A stretch of DNA of 64,000 bases from Dermanyssus gallinae (GCA_003439945.1 QVRM01003999.1:1-64000); one strand, 5' to 3'; positions 11,248-23,823 are shown, counted from the first letter of the stretch. The notes: generated by a model not told the origin, from the sequence alone. Made by a program: numbers and translations.

Positions 11248-11268
11248 ATATATATATATATATATATA
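11248..11268. repeat. (TA)n tract at 5' side of RLE LINE
   Basis: AT run immediately before the inferred 5' UTR of the LINE at 11,285. Confidence 0.9.
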
Positions 11269-11466
11269 AAAAGTTAAGAAACGAACGAAGGCCACATCCC
11301 CTCGTCCTCGGGGATCTCATAAGGCAGCGACTCTCGGGTCGGTTGGGTTGGTCCGGGACTTGCTCTCTCTTAAGACGGAGCTGTCAAAAATTGTGAAATC
11401 AATAACAAACGCGTTACAACCCTTACTGGCGTTGTTGTCGGTTGCCAACAGCCTTAAACAAACACA

Positions 11467-12215
11467 ATGATGAATGATCACAATGATCACGCAACGGCGG
11501 CAGAGTCTACACGAGCAACTGAGCCGGGTCCCCCAGAGCGTCCCGGCCCAAGCGTGATACCCGAGCCCGGCTCTGCGACAGTACCAAATTTACAGGGGAC
11601 CAACAGGGTTACTTGTAATCTTTGTCGCCAGACCTTTACCAGGCGAGGTCTCCGTAGACACGTCACCGTCAAACATGGGGGCGCGGACACCACACATATC
11701 CGTGACGAAGCCATGAACGAGTCCAACCCAGACCTCACGGAGCTCATTCAATCCTTCATGAAAAGTGGGAAGCTGGTACGAATCCTACCGAAAGCAGTAA
11801 GGAAATCGGTGGCTGACGCCTTATCGGAGGTGTGCTCAAGAGCAGCCCTGGACAACGACGACGCTGCCTGGCTTGGGCTGTTCTTGTTCGCCCCAGTCGT
11901 GTTGAGGTTACCTGTAGGCCGCAGGGATACACGCTCCCTGACAGTTATCATCAGAAAGAACCTGGTGGAATTTCAACGTGGAGTCCGGCTGACTCACTTG
12001 GGTTCCTCGTCTGGTACAGACGAGTCAGGTCCTAGTGTTGAGCGGATTCGTCCAAACGCGCGAGCCGTGCTGGCCAAACTATCCGACGGGGACGCAGCAG
12101 GGGCAGCCCGCCTCCTTCTATCGGATGACGTTATGGTTGACGAGCCAGCTGCTATAGCATCGTTACGGGCGAAGCACCCCGTCGGACAGTCGGACCCGGT
12201 TTGGCCGTCCCCCCC
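11467..12215 (+). pseudogene. RLE LINE N-terminal region with C2H2 zinc finger
   Basis: It starts at ATG 11,467 (MMNDHNDHATAAES); an upstream in-frame start is not evident. A zinc finger at about residues 50-72 reads CNLC, then 11 residues, then HVTVKH, i.e. C-X2-C-X11-H-X4-H. In R2-type elements such fingers help bind the target DNA. Downstream is an Ala/Leu/Asp-rich linker. The frame continues to 12,303 but loses homology to the downstream protein at the C7 run 12,209-12,215, where a one-base length change shifts it out of register. In the other frame, MPSSTSAEDVRYAV from 12,228 leads on to the RT. Confidence 0.8.
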
Positions 12216-12227
12216 TCTCAACAGCTC

Positions 12228-14413
12228 ATGCCTTCTTCCACCTCGGCTGAGGATGTGCGCTACGCAGTGGGTTCATTTTCAAAGAGCTCGAGTGCCGGCC
12301 TAGATTTCATCCGGCCCCGTCTGCTGTAAGACCTTCTTTCACCGAGTCTTGGCAGCTCGTCCGAGAGACTTGGCAAAGCGCTGGCAAAGCTGATTGACGT
12401 ATTGCGCTGGGGAGCCCCACATCCTGGGTGGCGTCCTCTCATTTTTGGGGCAAGGCTGTTTGCACTGAAGAAGAATAACGGCTCATATAGACCCATCGCC
12501 TGTTCATCGGTCATACGCAGGGTCGCGGCGAAACTGGCCGTGAGGGACTCCAGAGATGTCATCTGCCGGGTTATAGGGCGTCACCAGTTGGGTTTCTCTA
12601 CCAAGCGGGGTGCAGAAATAATGGTCCACGCTACCAGGGCATTCATCGACTCTCGGCAGGAGTCCTCCGTACTAGTCAAACTGGATTTTAAAAACGCGTT
12701 CAACACCGTGAAGAGAGAGATCACTTGCTAAAAACAGTTGCAGAAGAAGCTCCCGCCATCTACCATCAAGTCAAACTGGCCTACGGTGATTCATCACACC
12801 TGATCTTACCCTCGGCATTGCTTACCTCGGCAGTGGGTGTCCAGCAGGGAGATCCCCTCGCTCCCCCTTTGTTCTGCCTTGCCGTGAAAGATCTGGTCAA
12901 CTCTCTCGAAAGTCTACTTAACCTGTGGTATTTGGACGATGGTATCATAGGAGGTAGCGCCAGTACAGTATGTGAGGACATAAAGAAAATACTAAGCTTT
13001 GCTACATGCAGCGGCCTAGAACTGAACCCGACCAAGTGTGAGGTCCATATAAAAGGAATGGGCGCAAATTACACCCCTGTCATCCTGGATTTACTTCCGG
13101 GGTGCCGTGTAATTGGCGACGACCTAGACCTTTTTGGGGTGCCTTTATCCTCCGACAACCTCACCTCGACGATCGAGCGATGGAGAGAAAAACTCCAGGT
13201 CGGTCTCAACCGCCTCCCTCAGCTTGGCGCTCATAGGGGATTGTACCTTCTACGTTCGTGTTTCTCCGCTTCGAATCTGAACTACCTGTTCAGAGGTGTC
13301 AACTGTATAGCCTTTCCATCTCACTTGGAAGAATTAAATGTGAAGCAAGGCGACGCGTTGGAATTTCTACTTAACCTGCGGCTACGGGGCGACCCCTTAA
13401 CCCAAGCATCACTACCGGTCACAAGAGGCGGGTTGGGACTCCCCGAGGCAGTTTCCCTTTCAGTTGCGGCGCATATTGCCTCTCTGCATTCAGCGATCAG
13501 CGACATCGAGGCCATCCTAGACCCCCAGGCTGTGATGCATTTCCGATCTACGTTGGAAAAGACCCAAGGTGAAGCCATCGCATTCTGCGGGGCTCTCCCG
13601 GAGACCCCTTCTCTTCAGTCTGCGTGGTCAGATTTGACACACGACCATCGATGGAGCGATCTGTGGAGCCGAGCAACTTCCGACGCGGACAAAGCGAGGT
13701 TACAAGACGTCTCCTCGCCGGGTGCAAGCGTATGGCTACACGCCCTCCCGAGTCCTCAACTGGGTACCCTTTGACGATGAGTCTACACGAATATTAGTCG
13801 GTTTGAGAGTGGGAGCAGGACTGGTTTCCCCCCATCGCTGTGGTTGTGGTGACGAAGTCGACTCCCTAGGCCACCACGGTCTTTCTTGCGCCCAGAGTTC
13901 AGGCAGGATCGCACGCCACTCGGCCCTGAACGAGACGTTCTGCAGAGGATTACGGTTGGCAGGCTACCCATGTGTGCTGGAGCCCCCCGCTTAGTCAGAG
14001 ATGACGGAAAAAGGCCTGACGGAATGACTCTGACCCCATTCGATCGGGGCCAGATGCTGGTGTGGGACGCGACTGTTACCGACTCTTTAGCCACTTCAAT
14101 GGTCGGTACTGGCGCAGCCCGCCCTGGGCATGCGGTTGCCTTAGCGGAAACAGCCAAGTGCAGGAAGTACTCAAGCCTGGAGTATCCCCACTTGTTCTCA
14201 CCTCTAGCTTTTGAGACGTTGGGGGGACCAGGGTTGCTTACCAAAAAATTACTCAGAGACGTCGGGAGAAGATTGGTGGTTGCTACAGGAGACAAAAGAG
14301 CGGGGGAGTACTTACTGCAGCGCTTGTCGTTAGACGTTCAGAGGGGGAACGCTGCGTCGGTGAGAGGAACTTTGGCCAGGTGGACCAGCCCCATCTTGGA
14401 CCTAGAGCCTTGA
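12228..14413 (+). pseudogene. RLE LINE reverse transcriptase and restriction-like endonuclease
   Basis: RT fingers: LFALKKNNGSYRPIA (about 12,451-12,500). Motif A: LVKLDFKNAFNTV (about 12,675-12,710). Motif B: GVQQGDPLAPPLFCL (about 12,834-12,880). Motif C is YLDD (12,929-12,940) rather than the commoner YADD. Thumb region: about 13,130-13,480. The C terminus has a CCHC-like knuckle (CGCG, GHHGLSC; about 13,840-13,895), R-H motif RIARHSALNE, then RPDGMTLTP and LVWDATVTD (about 14,010-14,085), the PD...D pattern of the RLE nuclease, and a conserved tail FETLGGPG, ATGDKR, DVQRGNAAS. Defects are TAA at 12,327-12,329 and frameshifts at the (AG)n at 12,712-12,720, near 13,765, and at the C6 run 13,983-13,988. 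The ORF ends at TGA 14,411-14,413. Confidence 0.88.
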
Positions 14414-14500
14414 GTCGTTAGTTTTCAGTGCGTTATGTGACACATTGTGATAACAGACAACATGGACAAATAAATTTGCCGGCGGGCTATGTCGGTCCAT

Positions 14501-15779
<1,279 letters not shown>

Positions 15780-16598
15780 TGGGGTTGCCCAAAGGTTCCC
15801 GCAATTGTCTAACACCTGCAAGCCCGTTTTCTTTGACCTGCACTTCTCTACGGTTGCTCTCGGTTTGAAGCAGCAGTTCTGTCTGTCTTTCTTTGCACTT
15901 TTCGTGTTTCTTCTGGATAACCTATTTTGCCGTAGCTGCTCCCAGTTTCCAGGCCTGCTCACTGGCGACGATGTATTCTGTAAACTCTATTAGGCTGGAC
16001 CAAGGTGGATCGCTGACCTCGTGGTGTGAGTCTCCCTCCCTCGTCCATTTCTCTCGGACGAGCCTGCTTGCCCTGAACCGCGCAGCCTCCCAGGCCGAGC
16101 ACTGTAGCAGTGTGTGACTTAGAGTATCCTCACATACCTCTTAGCAGAACACGCATGTCGGCGAGGAGTCTTTCCAATTCGGAACAAGTACGAGTACCCC
16201 ACAGCGGTTACAAACAGTTGTCATGCTCATCATACAACTCAGACCGTCTACATAGGGTGTGATAGAAACCATGCGCAGCTTATCGTGTTATCACATGTTT
16301 GTTAGTAAGTCCGGTCTACTCCGCGCTCCTCACTGCGCCGAGGTTAAAAAATTCCGGATTGAGCTCGGCCATTTTTACTTCCCATCTTCCAGTGGATTCG
16401 TCAAAAGCTGCGGTGCGGCGGAGGTTATAACGACGCCTCAATACTCCGTGAGGAGCGGACAATCCGCGGGTAGGCAAACGAGTCGGTTGCGGTCAGGTGC
16501 GCCCATTATAAGTCAATTCCGCAAGTGGAAACAGCAGCGACTTTCAAGTCGAAGAGGCGGACGGCTGTCGTGAGGGATAGGCGCTGTGGGCTTTTGAT

Positions 16599-16774
16599 AG
16601 ACGTTGCCGCTCTTCGATGTAATGCCAAAGTAATACCGAGCCTGGGGGGGGGGTGGGGAGGAATCCGGGTTTAGTGGGTTTGCGAGTCTCACACTAGTCA
16701 CGCAGGCTGCTAGTGGCGCATGTGCATCATGCATTCCCAAAACCTTCCAGAACAAAAAAAAAGACGTTGCCGCT
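16599..16774. mobile_element. 150-bp retroposon nested in LINE-C, 13-bp target duplication
   Basis: AGACGTTGCCGCT occurs at 16,599-16,611 and 16,762-16,774. Removing one copy and the bases between them joins the LINE-C protein KALIAAT to its continuation, as seen in the uninterrupted copy at 48.5 kb. The insert ends in an A-rich stretch (A9 next to the second repeat) on the plus strand, so it was inserted in plus orientation. It contains a G9 run and no obvious Pol III boxes. Its family is unknown. Confidence 0.85.
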
Positions 16775-17050
16775 ATCAGAGCTTTTCTGGATCAGCGTTA
16801 GTCCTAAGTAGGAAAAGCTGTTGACTAGGCGAAAGGGTAGTTTTTAATGTGAAGAGTATCATTCCGTGCAATTCTGTTCTATCTTCGAAACTTAAACGCT
16901 ACCGTTTTATTACGATAGTTAATTGTTGGCCCAAGGTCCGTGCCGGCTGTGAACCTCGCTAGAGCCTGTTAAACTTGGAAGCAACTCCTCCCATAAATAC
17001 CTAACTCGTCTGCGTACATTTTGACCAGATCCCTTAATTCACTGAACAAA

Positions 17051-17216
17051 ATGACTTAGTGGCAAAAGCCTTTGTCTTGCATTCGGGAGGCCTGGGTTCG
17101 AGACTTAGACCGGCCACTCCTAAATTGGTTTTCATGGTTTGCAATTTAAACCAGGTGAATCCGGAGTAGACTAAAAATCGATTATGATCGAAAAAAACGG
17201 GGAGTACATATGTCTC
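17051..17216 (+). mobile_element. tRNA-derived SINE, family B, copy 1
   Basis: Box A (ACTTAGTGGCAAA) and box B (GGGTTCGAGACTT) are spaced about 40 bases apart, as in tRNA genes. It aligns with copy 2 at 26,531-26,700 through GCATTCGGGAGG, GACCGGCCACTC, TAAATTGGTTT and CGAAAAAA near the 3' end. It separates RT motifs B and C of LINE-C, so it inserted after that LINE. Confidence 0.85.
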
Positions 17217-17985
17217 GATAAAAAGAGATGGTCATTACCATCCAACCCCCCGTAAAGTTAAAAAAAACTTGTATTTGTTTCGGAAGGTCATTTAGTAATT
17301 CGAAGAAGAGGAGCGGGCTCAGATTGTCACCCTGAGCGAGCCCTATTGTTTGCGAGAACGCTGGCAATTCCGAGACACCACCGTCGATGGACACACGGTT
17401 CTCCTCTTAGATTGCTCCTACAAGGTTGAGGATTTTCAAAAGAACGCCAATTGCCGTCAGCATATCGAGCACACGATCACGGAGAGCGGTGTCAAAAGCG
17501 GCTTTAAAGTCGACGAAAACCTCGTACAAGGATTGCCCTTGTCTAGAGAGAGTCTTGTTAACATCCTCTAACAGAATACCACCAGTAAATTGGTAGCGTA
17601 ACATTTCGCCACTGAGGGGGAGAAGCCCCATAGTACAGCAATTGTTGAATAAGGCTGTCCAACATGGCGCAAAGGGAGGGATCCTTTGATATGCTCGTTC
17701 CGAATATCGTGCGGTCCAGGGGCCTCATTAGAGCACAGCCCCTTAAGAGCTTGCAGGACTTCCCTTGTAGAGAAATCCTTAACGAGTATAATGTCTGTCC
17801 AATGCGAGTAAGCCATTTGTACGGCGCTCGCTCCGCGTCGGATCGGAGTACAGTTTCTTGTTGCACAAAGTACTTTTTCTTCTGCTGGTTGTATGTTTTT
17901 CGGCAGACCACGCTATTCGTCGCGGCCAGTACCAAATGCCTCGTTCAACATTGGAGTCGAGGTAAGCACTGGCCCGTGTTTAGTA

Positions 17986-19276
17986 CAGGTAGTTTAATAG
18001 GTTCTTAGAATGAGCTTTTTAGAATTCGAATTTTGGCACGCTTTCACCGCTAATAGGAACTGCAACTTTTCGACTGCTAGCACTCAATATATTATGGTGA
18101 TTGGCCGTTGCGATTTCGTTTGATAGCTTTCCCCGTGCAACGTAATTGGCGTGATTTTTAAAAATGGAGAAAAAAGAGTTTCGAGTGGTTATCAAGCATT
18201 TTTATTTCAAAGGTTGGAATGCGACCCAAGTAAAAATTGAGTTAGACGAGACGTACAGTGACTCTGCGCCATGTTTTGCCACTGTTTCCAACTGGATTAA
18301 TGTGTTAAAAAGAGGTCGCAGGAGCACCGAGGATGAACTACGTCCAAAAGGCCAAAAAACGGCAACTGATGAGGAAAACGTAGAGAAAGTGCGAAAAATT
18401 CATGGCACAGATAAGCGAATGAACATTAAGGAAATAGCGGAGGCATTAGGGATTAGTTTAGGCAGTGTGCATTTTATCCTACACGAAAACTTGAAGATGA
18501 AAGAGCTTAGAGCAAAATGGCTGCCGCATTTGCTCAACCAAGGCCAAAAAGACGCGCCTGTTTTGGCTTTACAGCGAAATTTGGCCAAGATGTCGAACAA
18601 TCTGTCGGATTTTTGGTGCAGATTCATGACCGTCGATGAAAGCCGGGTTCATCACTACACTCCCGAGACCCAAGAAGCATCTTGCCAATGGTGTGCACCT
18701 GATGAAGGACCTCCGAAGAGGGTGCGGACAACGGCATTGACCGGAAAGGTGATGGCTACAGTTTTTTAAGACCAACGTAGAATAATGCTGGTCGACTACC
18801 TTGAGAGCTGTAAAACGATCACAGGAGAATATTATGCAAGACTGTTGGACTGCCGTTAGCAAGAACTCATCGTAAAACGGCCCGCTTTGCAGAAGAAGGT
18901 TGTCCCGTTTCACCAGGGCAATGCTCCTGCACACAAGTCCCGGCAAGCATCGGCAAAACTGGCCCAACTGAGGTTCGAACTTATTGAACAACCCTCCTAT
19001 TCTCCAGACCTGGCCCCCTCTGATTATTTCCTCTTCGGACATTTGAAGAATAGTCTCGGTGGAAAGCGTTTTTCCAGCAATGAAGAGGTTAAGGCTGCTG
19101 TCAATGCCTATTTTCAGTCTAACGACGCGGAATTCTACTCAAGTAGTATGAAAGCTCTGAAATCTCGGTGGGAAAAGTGTATTGAGCTTCTCGGGGAGTA
19201 TATCGAATAAGAAAAATTTAAAAACATGATTTGGAAAATTCTCGGTTTTCATTCTAAGAACTTATTGAACTACCTG
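17986..19276 (+). mobile_element. Mariner transposon, complete ends
   Basis: 1,291 bp bounded by terminal inverted repeats of about 28 bp beginning CAGGTAGTTTAATAGG at the left and, read inward, CAGGTAGTTCAATAAG at the right (two mismatches). TA dinucleotides flank it at 17,984-17,985 and 19,277-19,278, the mariner target duplication. The size is usual for mariners (about 1.3 kb). It lies at the 5' edge of the LINE-C relic. Ends are intact enough that a related transposase could in principle act on it. Confidence 0.95.
18164..19210 (+). pseudogene. Mariner transposase (inactive)
   Basis: A single frame of 348 codons from ATG 18,164 to TAA 19,208-19,210, the usual mariner length, interrupted by two stops: TAA 18,767-18,769 (where VFWD is usual) and TAG 18,857-18,859. 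The N-terminal paired-type helix-turn-helix region includes STEDELRPKGQ and IKEIAEALGISLGSVHFIL. The catalytic DD34D triad is damaged: first Asp in TVDES (18,635-18,637), second replaced by Gly in HQGNAPAH (18,917-18,919), third in APSDYFLF (19,022-19,024), with 34 residues between the last two sites. The next Trp of the usual DETW motif is also lost (DESR). Similarity is strongest to the irritans-type mariners by recall, which is not a measured result. Confidence 0.95.
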
Positions 19277-20400
19277 TATATAGTATATAATATCGTAGTG
19301 GTTAATACTCAACATGGAGACTTTCAGTTGTTGATGTTCTGTTGTTGGTTCTACAGCTGCTTTAAGTCGGCCTCATGCAAAACGAGCTCTTGGCTATATC
19401 GACAGCTAAACTTGGATTTTACCATATGTATACTTGGTGACAATGCCTGTAGTGCACTGTCAATAGTTCCCATACCCACTTGTCATACACCTTCTTTTAT
19501 TTCCAACATAAAGACATTTGCATTTCTACTCTATTCGAGGACAAGGGTGTAGCTGTTGCGATTGTGTTGTTGTTGTCACTGCCGCATATTGAAGTCACGT
19601 ATGCTTATTCTGCGGATCTAGCATAGCCGATGCAGCAACTGGAATATCTGGAACGTGTGTATGCAAAATTCAACAAAACAAATGTTGCGTATTCATCCGA
19701 CAAAAACAAACAACATATTTGCTTTTACTGAGATTCTAGTTGTCACAAAGTGGTATACATCCACTTTAGTAATTGTCATTTATTTGGTGACAAATTATTA
19801 TTTGCCATATATGGTTGCCATAGTCGCTCATATTATGTGTACACTAGAGCGTCTACTAACTGTCAATGGCCAATGACTGAACTTAGAGATTAAAGCACGA
19901 AAGCCCCTTCTACGTGACGAAGAAATCGTGAATTCTATGTTGATTCCCGATTTATTATACCTGCTTGGGCCCATGCGAAAGCGCACGTCTTGCGGTGAGA
20001 TTTCAGAGCTTCGTAGCTCTATTTGAACCCAATCTCCTTCGTATCTGCGTATGTCTCAGGGAAGCAGATTGGCGGAATCGTGGAATTGTGCAGTCGAATG
20101 TCATAAAGATGACCCGTACACCCTGCTGTAGATATCGTACTGCTGGCAGGGGGGTGGGATTGTGCACGGTTGTGCAAACAATAAAACTGTTTGGCGCTGT
20201 TAGGTGCATACCTACACACAGTGTGCCATTTGTGACGACGATTTACTGCGGACATTTACAGTAGCGGTTACGATCATCACTCGAATCGCGCGGTTGTCGC
20301 GAACCCACACACAACACAATTTGTAGAGTTCGTAGCCATAGTCACCACGCCAGTCATTACTTTCTCTCTATGCTATACGAATTCGGGCTTAGCCGAGACG
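19277..20400. other. Intergenic, no gene seen
   Basis: No family motif on either strand. The LINE-C relic does not obviously resume beyond the mariner. Confidence 0.4.
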
Positions 20401-21384
20401 AGTCGAATCGAGCCAAGCCAAGCCGTCATTGTCGGCGCATTGTCAGAAGATCAGATTGCCAGGTTCGGCCAGAAGGCAGATAGGAGGAACTGTACAGGTG
20501 CTCTCGGCGCCGTGGCCCGCGACGTCCGGCACCGTCGCGTTGTCGCCGCTACGCTGCGGCGGTAGTGTCGCCGTGCTGTCCTCGTCGTTGTATGAGGTCG
20601 GTAGGTAATCCTATCATACAAATCCCTCGACGCTCCAACCTAGCTCCCTCACAATTTCCTATTTCAGTCTCTCTCTCTCTCTCTCGCTTCCCCTTCCTAT
20701 ATATCTATCTATCTATCTCTCTCTCTTTCTCTCCCTCCCTCCGTTCATTTCTCCACGGTGATTTGTCTGCTTGATTTTACCATATAGAAAACGACGTACA
20801 TTTGCCAGCCTCAACGGATGGTCGAGGGCCGTTAGTTAACTGCGCCCACCGCAGTGACATCAGCATCATATTGTTGTTGTTGTTGCTACCGACGCGATTG
20901 TTGTTGTCATAGTCGTTGCTGTTGATGCTGCTGTTATCCACGTTGTTGTTGTCGCGTTCAGGCGGCGGGTGGCGCCAATCCATGCGCCGTTAGAAACGGT
21001 TGAAGCGTGCCGTCGTCGTCGTTGCCGGAGCGACTGGCGCGTGCCACCATGAAATGAATGACGACGACGACGACGACGATGAGGATGATACGACGCCTTG
21101 CTGCTCCGCCACCAAAAGCAACGGCAAGCGGCCGGTGCCAGCGGCAGAGGCGCTTCGAAGTACTCCACCCGTACGTACGAGTCGACGACTCGGCTTTAGC
21201 AGCTACCGGCAGGCTATCGGCCTGCCCGTTGTTATTGTTACTTTTGTTGTTGTTGTTGTTGTTGCGGTTTTTGTTGTCGTTGTTGTTGCCGGTCTTCGTC
21301 CTTAGCCCATATTAGTATAGTTATACTAATAGCGACGCTGCATTTGATGATGATTGTTATGATGGCGATGCTATTGAAAGTGGC

Positions 21385-21387
<3 letters not shown>

Positions 21388-21418
<31 letters not shown>

Positions 21419-21448
21419 TTTTTTAGTATTGTAAAAAATATTATTATT
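21388..21448. repeat. (AAT)n tract ending in a 17-bp hairpin
   Basis: The AAT run passes into AATAATAATATTTTTTA (21,409-21,425), exactly complementary to 21,432-21,448, with a six-base loop. Confidence 0.9.
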
Positions 21449-22469
21449 GTTGCTTAAACGTTACAATTTTGAGGTGTGAACGGGAACTCCAATAATAATA
21501 ATAATAATGGTTGTGGTGATAATAATGGTAATCGTCATGAAAATGATAAATACGACGAACTTTATTTTTAAAACTTTACCGTTACCGGTATATGCCGCCA
21601 CAACACTACGGTCATCAGCGTAGAGCAGCAAAGGGCGGAGGCGCTCGGCACGTCGGGACGGACGGGGGTCACTCTGGTGCTGGTGGTGGTTGCTGGCTTT
21701 GAACTCCTGCCTGACTGGCTAGGCTCGCTCGCTGACTGATCTGCTCCCGAGATAGACGGATAGATAGATGTGGGAGTAGGGAGTTAGGGGTAAATGGACG
21801 GGTAGTTGACCCGGGTACACTTGCATGGTGCGCAGAGCCGTTTGGGAACAGTTAGTGCTTCTGCTAGGCCTGCGTGATGTGGTAGGTGATAGCGATGGTG
21901 ATAACACTGGTGGTGATGATAATGATGCTAGGGATGATGCTCTTGACGCTGGAGATGCTGGTGGAGGTGATGAGGATGCTGGCGGAGATGGCGAGGAGGC
22001 TGGTGGAGGTGGTGATGTTTGGTGCTGCTTGCCGTGATGCTGATGCAATGCTGATGGTGGTGGTGGAGACGAATGAAGGTAAAAAAAGAGGAAGAGCGAA
22101 TTGGAGAGGGAGGGGGAGGCGGCGAAACAGAGTGAGGTTGTTGTTTTTGCCATTGTTGTTGTTATTGTTGTTGCCGCCACGGCCACCGGCACCGTCTTGG
22201 GCGTTGACTACAGCGTCGTCGTTGATTGAAGTTGAGGTCGTTGAGGGGTTAGGGTTGAGGTGCTGCTGCTGCTGCTGCATGGCGTCATCGGTCTGCTGTC
22301 TAACGTAGGCAGATGTGTTATCGTCGCGGTCGTCGCCGTCATCGCCGTGTCGTTGCCTGTCGTTGGCGGGTGCTCGCCATCGGCTTCGGATCTCCACCGG
22401 CTACAGTAACATAATGACGGTGTGGACGATGACGACGATGACACATCTGCCTACGTCATCTGTATGTTA

Positions 22470-22807
22470 CTGGTGTTGCAACAGCAACAACAATAACAAT
22501 AGAGGTAGCAGGATCAATAACAGCAACAGCAAACAACAGCAACAACAACAACAGAAATAGCAATACAACAACAATGATGACAGCGTGATCGTGAAAACAG
22601 CGACGCACCGTTAGCGACTTGTTTAGCGACGACTTGCCTGTCTGTTGCGGTCGCTGGTTGGATGCAACAGCAACAACAGCAGCAACAATAAAAACAACAA
22701 CAATACTGGCAGGGGTAGCAACAGTAATAGTAATAGCGCTAATATTAGTTGGCTGTTGTTGTTGTCGTTGCTTCTGCCGCTGCAGCTGTTGTTGTTGCTG
22801 CTACTTT

Positions 22808-22841
<34 letters not shown>

Positions 22842-22950
22842 ACTTTTGTTGTTGTTGCTACTACTGCTGTTGTTGCCGTGGTGGTGCTGGTGAAAGTAGT
22901 CGCAGTTATAGTAGCACCAGTCGTCCGGAGCAGCAGCAGCAGCAACAGCA
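22470..22950. repeat. (CAA/CAG)n then (TTG/CTG)n repeat block
   Basis: CAA/CAG-type repeats to about 22,720 are followed by GTT/CTG-type repeats (22,755-22,880), so the block is partly self-complementary. Confidence 0.9.
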
Positions 22951-23030
22951 GTGAACGACCGACGACTCAAGCGGGCAGGTGAAATTTTTGCCGCGCGTCG
23001 CTGTCACTCATGACTGGCGTCGTTGGCGCT

Positions 23031-23246
23031 TCTATATATAATATATACATCCATACGCGCACACACACAAACACACACTCAGAAACACACATTGACAAAG
23101 ACACAGTTTATAATACACGGAGACAGAAACTACAGATAACGCGTACCTACACACTCATGTACGTCGTACATATGCATACATACAAACGCGTGCACCTATA
23201 TATGCATGTATAAATAAATAAATATATATATATATATATATTATAA

Positions 23247-23312
<66 letters not shown>

Positions 23313-23730
23313 ATATATATATATATAGGCATCGAGAGACGTGTACCCTGCACACCTCTGATCTAACGCCAGGAAGAAGGTTGGCATATAATCGCAGCTA
23401 TTATGTTAGCTTGATTTGGCGCGCGGGTGACGCTCGCAAACTCATCATATGCCGCTATTCTACACGCGACGCTACCAAAAGAGCTGGCTCAACCGTAATC
23501 ACACGTGATTTCTCCGGCGAAAGATTCATGGGCTACTACCGTATTGCCATTTTACCGGACAGAAAATAAGTTGTCGATATTTTCGCCACTTACGAGCAAG
23601 ATGCTCTTCTGCATGGAGGTCGCAGATTCGTTCCAGCCGAAGTGCATACCAGTTCCGTAGTGATCTCTTTTATGACTCGCATACATGATTCGGTATTGAG
23701 CAGTATATTAAAATGTATTCAGTAAAAGAT

Positions 23731-23762
<32 letters not shown>

Positions 23763-23823
23763 AGATCAATCGTAAACTTCTGCCAGTCAGTGAGTTCTTT
23801 TCAGCGGATCCTGGAGAAGGCGC
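23031..23823. other. Intergenic with CA-rich and TA repeats
   Basis: CA-rich stretch near 23,060-23,100, (TA)n at 23,219-23,328 and 23,736-23,762. The open frame 23,381-23,569 (62 codons) has no recognised family and no codon or splice evidence. Confidence 0.45.
23219..23328. repeat. (TA)n microsatellite
   Basis: Long AT tract with a few TAA interruptions. Confidence 0.95.

Larger units (their letters stand above)
11285..14500 (+). mobile_element. RLE-type (R2-superfamily) non-LTR retrotransposon, near full length
   Basis: This is the best copy of the family. The inferred layout is a 5' UTR (about 11,285-11,466), an N-terminal C2H2 finger region, RT, a CCHC plus restriction-like endonuclease (RLE) C terminus, and a short 3' UTR ending in GCGGGCTATGTCGGTCCAT at 14,500. 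A single long coding region with an N-terminal finger and C-terminal RLE is the R2/R4/HERO/NeSL architecture. No 28S rDNA flanks it; TA tracts lie on both sides (11,248-11,268 and from 14,501). The 5' boundary is a guess from where element-like sequence begins. The coding region is broken by one stop and about four frameshifts. Confidence 0.8.
15780..17984 (-). pseudogene. LINE-C reverse transcriptase relic with nested insertions
   Basis: Minus-strand RT relic. In coding order: fingers FSTREVLQALK and EAPGPHDIRNEHIK (about 17,700-17,780), motif A YEVFVDFKAAFDTAL (about 17,480-17,530), motif B GLAQGDNLSPLLFF (about 17,290-17,350). After the SINE-B insertion (17,051-17,216) comes motif C YADE (17,005-17,016; YADD expected), then QALARF and a KTVAFKFRR-like block. 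Past a 150-bp insertion (16,612-16,761) come KALIAAT, then AVRLFDLK (about 16,540), and finally a terminal Cys-His motif EDTLSHTLLQC (about 16,090-16,140). The same order occurs in the copy at 48,240-49,090 (YADDLVI, QVLARFHAATRL, KALVAMT, ALMLFDLK). Stops and frameshifts are frequent. Its 5' side abuts the mariner at 17,986. Confidence 0.8.
20401..23030. other. CpG-containing region with dense trinucleotide repeats
   Basis: It begins with a GC-rich stretch (about 20,490-20,600) and then carries many GTT/CAA, CTG/CAG, GAT and AAT repeats (for example 21,231-21,292, 22,261-22,280, 22,470-22,950). The many long open frames encode Gln, Leu, Thr, Asn or Val runs and arise from the repeats. It could be promoter or 5' UTR/intron of a host gene, but no exon can be supported. 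Confidence 0.5.

Noticed and set aside
11285..14500. Canonical R2 element in 28S rDNA
   Set aside because: The architecture is R2-like, but neither flank resembles rDNA and other copies sit in unrelated or TA-rich DNA.
20443..20610. Minus-strand 56-codon stretch with balanced composition (YNDEDSTATLPPQRSGDN)
   Set aside because: It follows a TAG that could be a splice acceptor but has no pyrimidine tract and no donor. CpG-rich sequence can produce such frames by chance.
21719..22970. Gln-, Leu-, Ser-, Thr- and Asn-rich open frames of 70-177 codons
   Set aside because: They come from CAA/CAG/TTG repeats and are open in several frames at once. No conserved segment between the repeats was found.
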